Assembly: GCA_964564675.1 (NCBI GenBank)
Contig: CAZMBI010000002.1
Span: 62,001-126,000 of the forward strand
DNA length: 64,000 nucleotides
From: CAZMBI01 sp964564675
Lineage (GTDB): Bacteria > Pseudomonadota > Alphaproteobacteria > Rickettsiales > UBA3002
Direction: 5' to 3'
Positions 17,986 through 24,763 of this stretch are shown here, one piece after another. The first letter of the stretch is position 1; each line of letters starts with the position of its first letter. The notes below the pieces were generated by a model. The model was not told the DNA's origin and did no database searches. It worked only from the letters and a program-made list of their open reading frames with translations. The translations under genes were made by a program, and so were the position numbers.

Positions 17986-19163
17986 CTAATGATGTACTGG
18001 ATCGGGCCAAACAGCTCATCCGCTGCCCGTCGATCACGCCGGATTCGGCCGGGGTGATGGATGTGCTCGAGGCGATGCTCACGCCGCTGGGTTTTGTGGT
18101 GCACCGGCAGACGTTTGAAGAAGCCGACGAAGAGCCGGTGGAAAATCTTTATGCGCGGCTGGGTACCGAGGGGCCGAATCTGTGTTTTGCCGGGCATACT
18201 GATGTGGTCCCGCCGGGGGATGAGGCATTGTGGGATTCACCGCCGTTTGAACCAGAAGTGCGCGACGGCGTGCTGTATGGCCGCGGCGCGGAAGATATGA
18301 AAGGCGCGATTGCAGCCTTTGTCACGGCGGTCTCGCGCGTTGTGAGTGCGGATGGCAAAGCCATAAACGGCTCCGTCTCGCTGCTAATCACCAACGATGA
18401 GGAAGGCATCGCCATTAACGGCACGCGCAAAATGCTCGAATGGCTGCGTGCGCGCGCAGAGACGATCGACGCCTGCCTCGTCGGTGAGCCGACCAATCCC
18501 GATGCGCTGGGTGAGATGATCAAGGTCGGCCGCCGCGGTAGCATCACCTGCGATCTCATTGTGCGCGGACTTCAGGGCCATGTCGCCTATCCCGACCGCG
18601 CCGACAATCCTGTCAAGCGGCTGATTAACGCGCTGAATGAAATGCAGAATTATATGCTGGACTCGGGCAGTGAATTTTTTCCGCCCAGTAATCTCGAAAT
18701 CACCAGTATTGATGTCGGCAACCCGACCGTGAACCTTATTCCCGCCTCGGCGCACGCCAAACTTAATATCCGCTTTAACGACCAGCACACCAGCGCTTCG
18801 ATCACCGAGTGGCTGCATGATGTGTGCGCGCGCCATGTCGGCCCGCGCGATGCCGCCTACGAGCTGCGCACGCGGGTCAGCGGCGAGTCGTTTTTGACCC
18901 GCGATGAGGTGCTGATCGGCACGTTATCCGCCTCGGTGCGGGCGGTGACGGGGCGTACGCCCGAACTGTCGACCACGGGCGGCACTTCCGATGCGCGCTT
19001 TATCAAGGACACCTGCCCGGTGATCGAGTTCGGCACCACCGGCGCGACGGCGCACGCCGTGAATGAACGCGTGGCGGTAGACACGCTGGAGCAACTCAGC
19101 GAGGTCTATTTCCAGTTTCTGACACGTTATTTCGCGGAACAATCGGCGCGCAATGTGGCATAA
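17982..19163 (+). CDS. dapE: Succinyl-diaminopimelate desuccinylase
   Basis: DapE is the di-zinc hydrolase that removes succinate from N-succinyl-LL-diaminopimelate, feeding both lysine and peptidoglycan synthesis. The 393-residue protein belongs to the M20 peptidase family: GHTDVVPPGD and GRGAEDMKG hold metal ligands, NDEEG holds the catalytic Glu, and a dimerisation domain sits in the middle (about 180-290). The C-terminal GTTGATAHAVNE contributes the last ligand. Its ATG overlaps the dapD stop. The next gene begins 87 bases downstream behind its own Pho-type box. Confidence 0.97.
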   Translation: MTNDVLDRAKQLIRCPSITPDSAGVMDVLEAMLTPLGFVVHRQTFEEADEEPVENLYARLGTEGPNLCFAGHTDVVPPGDEALWDSPPFEPEVRDGVLYGRGAEDMKGAIAAFVTAVSRVVSADGKAINGSVSLLITNDEEGIAINGTRKMLEWLRARAETIDACLVGEPTNPDALGEMIKVGRRGSITCDLIVRGLQGHVAYPDRADNPVKRLINALNEMQNYMLDSGSEFFPPSNLEITSIDVGNPTVNLIPASAHAKLNIRFNDQHTSASITEWLHDVCARHVGPRDAAYELRTRVSGESFLTRDEVLIGTLSASVRAVTGRTPELSTTGGTSDARFIKDTCPVIEFGTTGATAHAVNERVAVDTLEQLSEVYFQFLTRYFAEQSARNVA

Positions 19164-19190
19164 ATCGTTGATAGATAATACCGAATCCAG

Positions 19191-19240
19191 TTGTCATGAA
19201 ACTGTCACATGGCTGTGATAAACTTGAAAGTCAATAATTA
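19191..19240 (+). promoter_or_regulatory. Pho-type box and promoter upstream of the 19251 gene
   Basis: Three direct repeats are phased at 11 bp: TTGTCAT (19191-19197), CTGTCAC (19202-19208) and CTGTGAT (19213-19219). TAATTA (19235-19240) could be the -10 element, 15 bases after the last repeat. The layout is that of a PhoB box; the third repeat has one mismatch. Confidence 0.55.
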
Positions 19241-19250
19241 AGGATTTGTT

Positions 19251-19910
19251 ATGTCTGACGCGAAACAAAGCGAGATGGAGCGCCGCGAGGCGCTCAATCA
19301 TATGATGATCCAGCTGGCCGAGCAGGGCGCCGGCGAGTCCGCCGTTAAAGACGGCAAATATGTCTATGAACTCGACCCGAGTCAGATTCAGACCGATGAT
19401 CTAGACCCGTCAGTCCAAGAGGCACTCAAAGGCATTCTGGGTTCCCCCGATCGGCAAGCAAAAGCAATTCATGGTTATTTAGAAGCGGCGCAAGCAGCTG
19501 TGGAAAATCACATTGAAAAAAGGGATGATCTATCACAAGAAGAGAAACAGCAGTTAAAAGAGGAGTATGCTGTTTCAGTAACGGTAAATGAGGAAAAAGG
19601 CAGGATCCGTTTTCAATGGAACCCAAAATATGCTGATGAAATTGCTGGCATTCTTGTAAATGCAGACAAATCATCCGAACAAGATCCATCCAAAGATTTC
19701 AGCGGCATCGTCGCCATTATGACGCGTACCGAGACCGAAATGGCCGAGCGCAACAAGCCGCGTAAGCACGATGCGGTCGCCAGAGCCGGAGATATTTTGG
19801 GGCGCGGTGGCGTGGCTGTCGCGTCTATGGATGATGACAGTCCGGAAGCGCCCGGTAATCTGACCAGCCAGGCGCGCGAGCGCCAGCGTTCGGTTGAACA
19901 CAGCGCCTGA
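19251..19910 (+). CDS. Uncharacterised 219-residue protein, first gene of a Pho-box operon
   Basis: Not recognised. The protein is hydrophilic, without signal peptide or membrane helix. Predicted order: an N-terminal helix, a short strand (KYVYELDPSQ), a central helix (YLEAAQAAVENHIEKR), a beta pair (YAVSVTVNEEKGRIRFQWNPK), a C-terminal helix (IVAIMTRTETEMAERNK) and a disordered tail. This order recalls the two paralogues at 46.5-47.7 kb. The DNA is mosaic: the middle (about 19430-19690) is visibly AT-rich while both ends are GC-rich. TTAAGGAT precedes the ATG. The next gene starts five bases after the stop. Confidence 0.6.
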   Translation: MSDAKQSEMERREALNHMMIQLAEQGAGESAVKDGKYVYELDPSQIQTDDLDPSVQEALKGILGSPDRQAKAIHGYLEAAQAAVENHIEKRDDLSQEEKQQLKEEYAVSVTVNEEKGRIRFQWNPKYADEIAGILVNADKSSEQDPSKDFSGIVAIMTRTETEMAERNKPRKHDAVARAGDILGRGGVAVASMDDDSPEAPGNLTSQARERQRSVEHSA

Positions 19911-19915
19911 ACCGT

Positions 19916-20443
19916 ATGCCACAACCCCATCAATTTAAGGTATTTGACGAACAGACCAGGCCCGGCCTCAAGGCGTTACAAAACCTGTATCTTTATAGCG
20001 AGATAATATTGGGTATTCCCGCCCGTACGGACGACGGACATCCCAAGGATAGAAAGTTTGATCCAAAGATAATGCCACGCCTGCAAAAGGAAGAAGGCCA
20101 GGTTTTTAAAAAGCTAAGCGATCGCATTGGAAGAACACTGGTATCGATCGAAGATGCGGTTACAACAAATCATCCTGATGTCGAACGCAAAACCATCGAT
20201 GAATACCTTGAATATGTTGTAGAAAGGGCAAGAAACAAGGCAACGGAAATGGCAACTGGAAAGCGGATGGGTTATGATGGGGGATCGTCATTATTGCCTC
20301 TAATGGATGGATTAGAAGAACAGGTTGGTTTTTTATTGGAGTTGCCAGAGCCCTGGATCCATATTCACCCCAATGCGGAGAAAGGTATCAAGCATCAGAG
20401 TAATCCACCCCAATCAGGTAAAGGCCCTCAGCGGGGGCGGTAG
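19916..20443 (+). CDS. Uncharacterised 175-residue protein
   Basis: Not recognised. It is soluble and mostly helical, with a charged helix (LQKEEGQVFKKLSDRIG), a second one (IDEYLEYVVERARNKATEMA) and a Pro/Gly-rich C-terminal tail. It starts five bases after the preceding stop, so it is cotranscribed and probably shares the Pho-type promoter at 19191. Its base composition is more AT-rich than the flanking dapE and truA, suggesting later acquisition. The 3' end overlaps the 3' end of truA by 56 bases on the opposite strand; the last 18 residues are encoded there and may be dispensable. Confidence 0.55.
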   Translation: MPQPHQFKVFDEQTRPGLKALQNLYLYSEIILGIPARTDDGHPKDRKFDPKIMPRLQKEEGQVFKKLSDRIGRTLVSIEDAVTTNHPDVERKTIDEYLEYVVERARNKATEMATGKRMGYDGGSSLLPLMDGLEEQVGFLLELPEPWIHIHPNAEKGIKHQSNPPQSGKGPQRGR

Positions 20444-21134
20444 GCCCGGCCTTGCTGCGCTCACGCGCCGCCAGCGCGCGGCTGACATCGTCCGCCGTCC
20501 ATTTGCCTGAACCCACCAGCGCCAGCGTGCCCACCATATTGCGGACCTGATGATGCAGAAAGGAGCGTGCGGCGCACTCGATGGTGATGCATTCGCCCGC
20601 GCGCGTCACATCCAACCGGTCAAGCGTTTTCACCGGCGATCGGGCCTGACATTCTCCGGCGCGAAAGGACGTGAAATCATGATGGCCGACAAGCCGTTGC
20701 GCCGCCGCGTGCATGGCTTGCGCATCCAGCGTCCAAGGAATCTGCCAGGCCCGGTTTTTCTCAAGCTTGAGCGGGGCTCGGCGATTGATGATGCGGTAGC
20801 GATAGGCGCGAGCGGTGGCCTGAAAACGGGCGTGAAAATCGGCTGCCACCGGCGCGGCGCTCAGCACCGCCACCGCTTCATCGCGCAGGTGAAAATTGAG
20901 CCCTTCCATCACCTCATAGGCTGTGCGGTCTTTCGTCAGATCGACATGCGCCACCTGCGCCAGCGCATGCACGCCGGCATCCGTTCGCCCGGCGCATTGC
21001 ACATGCGCCTGCTCCTGCGCAAAGTCATAGACCGCGCGCTCCAGCGCGGCCTGTACTGTCGGCCGGTCGTCCTGCCGCTGCCAGCCGGCATAGGGCGTAC
21101 CGTCATATTCGAGGGTGAGTTTGAACCGTTGCAC
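20388..21134 (-). CDS. truA: tRNA pseudouridine synthase A (positions 38-40)
   Basis: TruA converts uridines 38, 39 and 40 in the anticodon arm of several tRNAs to pseudouridine. The 248-residue product has the normal length and the catalytic segment CAGRTDAGVHA containing the active-site Asp near residue 52. LEYDGTPYAGWQRQ at the start and FLHHQVRNMVG near the end are family signatures. It lies 44 bases after fmt on the same strand, probably the last gene of a def-fmt-truA operon. Its 3' end overlaps the convergent gene at 19916-20443 by 56 bases. Confidence 0.96.
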   Translation of the reverse strand: MQRFKLTLEYDGTPYAGWQRQDDRPTVQAALERAVYDFAQEQAHVQCAGRTDAGVHALAQVAHVDLTKDRTAYEVMEGLNFHLRDEAVAVLSAAPVAADFHARFQATARAYRYRIINRRAPLKLEKNRAWQIPWTLDAQAMHAAAQRLVGHHDFTSFRAGECQARSPVKTLDRLDVTRAGECITIECAARSFLHHQVRNMVGTLALVGSGKWTADDVSRALAARERSKAGPTAPAEGLYLIGVDYSDA

Positions 21135-21178
21135 GTGGTATGTGAATCTTGTGAATGTTGTGAATTCCCGGCGGCATG

Positions 21179-22147
21179 TTAGTTTAACACTGCGCCGCGT
21201 GCCACCGCAAACCCGCGTAAGAATGCCTCCGCGTCCATACGCGCCTTGCCGGGGCGCTGGAGTTCAAGCAGGCGCAGGGCGGTGTTGTTGCCACAGGAGA
21301 CAGTGAGGTGGTCGTCGAGCACGGTGCCGGGTGGTTTTTGAGCCTCGCCCGACCCCTTCTGCGAGGGGTTCGGGCTCTGCCAGTGGGTGGGATGCAAATA
21401 AGCCGCTATTTCTGCCTTAAATATCTTGATTATATCCCCATTCAGCTCCGTCATGGCTGCCGGATAGGGGTTTAGGCCCCTGATATGGTTATAAATCGCC
21501 TCCGCCGGCTGGTTCCAGTCGATTTTTGCCGCCTCTTTGGTGATTTTGGGCGCATAAGTCACCCCCTGTTCGCTTTGCGGCTGCGGTTCCAGCCGGTCGG
21601 CCAGCTCCAGCGTCTTCAGCAGACATTCCGCGCCCAGCGCCGCCATTTTATCATGCAGCTGCCCGGCCGTCATATCGGATGGCACGGCCACCGGCTGGCG
21701 CAGCAGGACGGGGCCGGTATCCAGCCCGTCATCCATCTGCATGATACACAGCGCCGAATAACCGTCTCCGGCCATAATCGTGCGCTGAATCGGCGCGGCG
21801 CCGCGCCAGCGCGGCAAGTCGGATGGATGAACGTTCAAGCAGCCGCGCGAGCAGGCAGCAAGGATCGCCGGCGGCAATATCAGCCCGTAAGCGGCGACGA
21901 TGGCCGCCTCGGCGCCGTGCGCGCGGAATTGCGCCTGAGTGGCTTCGTCTTTCAGGCCGGCGGGCGTGTATACGGGGATGCCGTGGGCGTCGGCCAGGGC
22001 GTGCACCGGCGACGGGGTTTCCCGGTGGCCGCGCCCGGCCGGTCGCGGCGGCTGCGAATACACCGCCGCCACCGTGTGCGCGGAGTCGAGCAGGGCCTGC
22101 AAGGTCGGCACGGCGAAATCCGGCGTGCCCATGAAGATGAGTTCCAT
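21179..22147 (-). CDS. fmt: Methionyl-tRNA formyltransferase
   Basis: Fmt formylates the initiator Met-tRNA using 10-formyltetrahydrofolate. The 322-residue protein shows GTPDFAVP at the start, the formyl-transfer motif HPSDLPRWRGAAP near residue 107 with its conserved His, and the later QMDDGLDTGPVL segment. The C-terminal OB-like domain is present. It is preceded by a small secreted-protein gene and then def, the enzyme that removes the formyl group, so formylation and deformylation genes are coexpressed. A triple heptamer repeat lies just upstream of its start. Confidence 0.97.
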   Translation of the reverse strand: MELIFMGTPDFAVPTLQALLDSAHTVAAVYSQPPRPAGRGHRETPSPVHALADAHGIPVYTPAGLKDEATQAQFRAHGAEAAIVAAYGLILPPAILAACSRGCLNVHPSDLPRWRGAAPIQRTIMAGDGYSALCIMQMDDGLDTGPVLLRQPVAVPSDMTAGQLHDKMAALGAECLLKTLELADRLEPQPQSEQGVTYAPKITKEAAKIDWNQPAEAIYNHIRGLNPYPAAMTELNGDIIKIFKAEIAAYLHPTHWQSPNPSQKGSGEAQKPPGTVLDDHLTVSCGNNTALRLLELQRPGKARMDAEAFLRGFAVARGAVLN

Positions 22148-22153
22148 ATGATA

Positions 22154-22174
22154 AGCGGTTAGCGGTTAGCGGTT
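22154..22174. repeat. Perfect heptamer repeat, 3 x AGCGGTT
   Basis: Three identical copies of AGCGGTT (equivalently TTAGCGG) lie between fmt and the next gene and contain that gene's stop codon at 22166. It belongs to the TYAG heptamer class seen elsewhere in the window. Confidence 0.8.
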
Positions 22175-22504
22175 GCTTCTCCGAAGCCGGTCAATGCATC
22201 CGTTGGCGACGGTGGTAAAGCGGCGGTCGCGCGCGGGATCCTGCATTCTGGAAAAGGCGATGAACTCCTCCAGCGGCATACGGCGTTCAAACTGGCGGAT
22301 CATGCAGCGGCAGGGGGACAGCATTTCCTCATGCACGGTCGCGCAGGAGCGCACAAATGCTGCCTTCACATCGGCGGGGTAGGGGGCGGGCCCGGCGGCG
22401 ATACTGCCAGACGTTATGAACAAAGCCAGCAGAAACACTAACCGGGTAAGTGCGAAGCGGTTCGCTTCATCGCGCGGTTGACTCGCTTTTCGCCACAGCG
22501 GCAT
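22166..22504 (-). CDS. Small secreted cysteine-containing protein
   Basis: The function is unknown. The 112-residue product has a hydrophobic N-terminal segment (LTRLVFLLALFITSGSIAAG) that looks like a signal peptide or anchor, preceded by about 20 polar residues. A compact mature part with four cysteines (RSCATV, SPCRCM, NGCID) follows and could form disulphides in the periplasm. A start after the first 20 residues would make the signal peptide more standard. It begins five bases after the def stop and ends 18 bases before fmt, so it is in their operon. Confidence 0.6.
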   Translation of the reverse strand: MPLWRKASQPRDEANRFALTRLVFLLALFITSGSIAAGPAPYPADVKAAFVRSCATVHEEMLSPCRCMIRQFERRMPLEEFIAFSRMQDPARDRRFTTVANGCIDRLRRSNR

Positions 22505-22509
22505 CGCGG

Positions 22510-23100
22510 TTACACCTTTACTGTGTCGGTTGCTTCGACCGGGATGGTGCCGAGTTTTTTCGCTTTTTGCAAGCGGCGAAGAATCATATCGCGTTTCAGC
22601 CGCGAGATATGGTCAACAAAGACGATACCGTCGGTATGGTCAATTTCGTGCTGGATGCAGGTGGCCAGCAATTCCTCGGCCTGCAGTGTTTGTGGCGCGC
22701 CCTGTTCATCGAGATAGTGCACCGTCACGTATGCCGGACGTTCCACCTCCGAATAATTATCGGGAAATGACAAACAGCCTTCTTTGTAAACCGAATGGTC
22801 TTCGCTTTCTGCGATAATTTCCGGATTTATCAGCGCCAGCGGCTTGCCGGGCTGCGGTGTTTCTCCCGGCTCGCCCGCGGTTTCCGCCTCATAGCGCGCC
22901 GAGCCCCATTCGGTATCCACCACGATGATACGCTGATGCACGCCAACCTGCACGGCGGCCAGTCCGATGCCCTGATTGGCATACATGGTATCGAACATGT
23001 CTTTGATCAGTTGGCGGATGCTGTCATCTACCACTTCCACCGGTTCGGACGGCTGGTTGAGGCGCTCATCGGGAGCGATGACTAAGGGTAATACGGCCAT
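22510..23100 (-). CDS. def: Peptide deformylase
   Basis: Def removes the N-formyl group from nascent proteins and is a metal hydrolase. All three signature motifs are present: GIGLAAVQVG, EGCLSFP and the metal-binding HEIDH. I place the start at the ATG at 23100 (MAVLPLVIAPDERL), giving 196 residues; an open frame extends 31 codons upstream but those residues are not part of the family. The C-terminus (RLQKAKKLGTIPVEATDTVKV) is slightly longer than in E. coli. It is followed by a small secreted-protein gene, fmt and truA on the same strand, and lies 83 bases after gltX. Confidence 0.96.
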   Translation of the reverse strand: MAVLPLVIAPDERLNQPSEPVEVVDDSIRQLIKDMFDTMYANQGIGLAAVQVGVHQRIIVVDTEWGSARYEAETAGEPGETPQPGKPLALINPEIIAESEDHSVYKEGCLSFPDNYSEVERPAYVTVHYLDEQGAPQTLQAEELLATCIQHEIDHTDGIVFVDHISRLKRDMILRRLQKAKKLGTIPVEATDTVKV

Positions 23101-23183
23101 GGCTTCAGGTTCCGGGTTTTTGGTAAAACCGCCTACGGGTTTTGCATTTATAAATATTAATATATGGTGAAATCGGCGGCGGT

Positions 23184-24593
23184 TCAACCGCAACCTGAAA
23201 CCTGTCCCTCGACAGCTGCTTTAAGACGCGCCAGGCTTTCCGCCTTGCCCAGCAGCTCCATCGCCTCAAACATGCTCGGCGCGGCGGTCGCGCCGGTGAT
23301 CGCCACCCGCACCGGTGCCATCACCGTGCCCAGCTTCATCTGTTGCGCCTCGGCCACCTGTTTGGCGGTGGCCATAATCGCCTCTTGTTGCCAGTCCGAG
23401 ACGGCCTCCAATGCCGGAATGAATACGGTCAGCACGTCCGCGCCGTCGCGCAGCTGGCGGGCGGCTTTGTCGTCTTGCGGAGTGCGCCGCTCAACATAAA
23501 AGCGGGCGGCGTCGGCCAGTTCCTGCAGGGTTTTGGCGCGCGGTTTCAGCCCCGGCATGGCGCGCAGCAAGCGGGCTGAGATTGCGTTGCTTCCCTCTGC
23601 GAGAGCGGGGATCCGCTTGAGCAGAAACGGCATCACCTGCTCGACCAGCCGCGCATCGTCACACTCTCGGATATAATGGCCGTTGAGATTGGCGAGCTTG
23701 GCGAAATCAAACCGCGCCGGCGCTTTGTTGAGCGCAGCGAGGTCGAACCATTCGATTGCCTGCGCATCGGAAATAATCTCCTCGTCGCCGTGGCTGAAGC
23801 CCAGCCGCAACAGATAGTTGCGCAGCGCCTCGGGTAGATAGCCCATGTCACGATAGCTTTCCACCCCCAGCGCGCCGTGGCGTTTGGAGAGTTTGGCTCC
23901 GTCCGGTCCGTGAATCAGCGGGATATGGGCGAAGGTCGGCACGTCCCAGCCCATGGCTTCATAAATCAGGCGCTGGCGAAAGGCGTTGTTAAGATGATCG
24001 TCGCCGCGGATCACATGGGTGATGCCCATATCATGATCATCGACCACCACCGCCAGCATATAAGTCGGCGAACCGTCCGAGCGCAGCAGTATGAAATCAT
24101 CCAGCTGCTTGGCGTCGATGGTGACCGGTCCCTGCACGGCGTCATCAATACGCAGCGTCTCTTGCAGCGGGGCGCGCACGCGAATCACCGGCGCGGTATC
24201 GGCCGGCGGGGTGCCGCCCTCGCGCCACGGGCTGCGAATCGGGTGGCCGCCGGCGCGCGCCTGTTCGCGCATGGCCCCCAGTTCCTCGGCCGAGCAATAA
24301 CATTCGTATGCCGCGCCGTGCTGCAGCAGGGCATGGGCTATTTCGGCATGCCGCGCCGCCCGCGTGCTTTGATAGACCGCCTCGCCATCCCAGTTCAGTC
24401 CCAGCCAGGCCAGTCCGTCCACAATCGCCTGCGTGGCTTCCGGCGTGGAGCGCGCCTTATCGGTATCTTCGATGCGCAGGCGGAACTGACCGCCGCAATG
24501 GCGGGCATAAAGCCAGTTAAACAGCGCCGTGCGCGCGCCGCCGATATGCAAAAACCCGGTCGGTGAGGGGGCAAAGCGGGTGATGATCGTCAT
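23184..24593 (-). CDS. gltX: Glutamyl-tRNA synthetase
   Basis: GltX charges tRNA-Glu (and, in bacteria lacking GlnRS, tRNA-Gln) with glutamate. The 469-residue protein has the class I signatures: RFAPSPTGFLHIGGAR at the N-terminus (HIGH-like) and KLSKRHG near residue 240. The start at 24593 (MTIITRF) is favoured because AAAAAGGA lies five bases upstream and the product begins directly with the catalytic fold. The 5' leader (24599-24720) contains inverted pairs able to form alternative structures, one of which covers the Shine-Dalgarno sequence. Divergent from comEC, as is common next to gltX in Alphaproteobacteria. Confidence 0.97.
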   Translation of the reverse strand: MTIITRFAPSPTGFLHIGGARTALFNWLYARHCGGQFRLRIEDTDKARSTPEATQAIVDGLAWLGLNWDGEAVYQSTRAARHAEIAHALLQHGAAYECYCSAEELGAMREQARAGGHPIRSPWREGGTPPADTAPVIRVRAPLQETLRIDDAVQGPVTIDAKQLDDFILLRSDGSPTYMLAVVVDDHDMGITHVIRGDDHLNNAFRQRLIYEAMGWDVPTFAHIPLIHGPDGAKLSKRHGALGVESYRDMGYLPEALRNYLLRLGFSHGDEEIISDAQAIEWFDLAALNKAPARFDFAKLANLNGHYIRECDDARLVEQVMPFLLKRIPALAEGSNAISARLLRAMPGLKPRAKTLQELADAARFYVERRTPQDDKAARQLRDGADVLTVFIPALEAVSDWQQEAIMATAKQVAEAQQMKLGTVMAPVRVAITGATAAPSMFEAMELLGKAESLARLKAAVEGQVSGCG

Positions 24594-24598
24594 ACGGT

Positions 24599-24720
24599 TC
24601 CTTTTTACTGTCATTGACCGGATTTTGTCAGTAGACAACACCATAGGGGAATCCGGAAAGCAAATGCCAGTAGGCATTTTCGAGGTAAAAAGTCTACCGG
24701 CTTTTTTGCTTTTTCCGGAT
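24599..24720 (-). promoter_or_regulatory. Structured leader of gltX with competing hairpins
   Basis: Plus-strand coordinates. ATCCGGAAA (24651-24659) pairs with TTTCCGGAT (24712-24720), extended by GCAAA/TTTGC. Inside lie AAATGCC/GGCATTT (24662-24668 with 24673-24679) and GGTA/TACC (24684-24687 with 24695-24698). Competing pairs exist: ATCCGG with CCGGAT at 24618-24623, and GTAGAC (24631-24636) with GTCTAC (24692-24697). GTAAAAAG (24685-24692) is an exact complement of CTTTTTAC (24601-24608), which includes most of the gltX Shine-Dalgarno sequence. The pairings are seen directly; a switch is inferred. It could instead act in the comEC leader. Confidence 0.45.
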
Positions 24721-24763
24721 CCCGTACCCGCATGGTTTCCGACATGCTACACGGGGTGGCATC

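Noticed and set aside
19203..19219. CRP-like site (TCACA-N4-TGTGA)
   Set aside because: The half-sites are in the wrong order for CRP (TGTGA-N6-TCACA) and the same bases are better explained as 11-bp phased Pho-type repeats.
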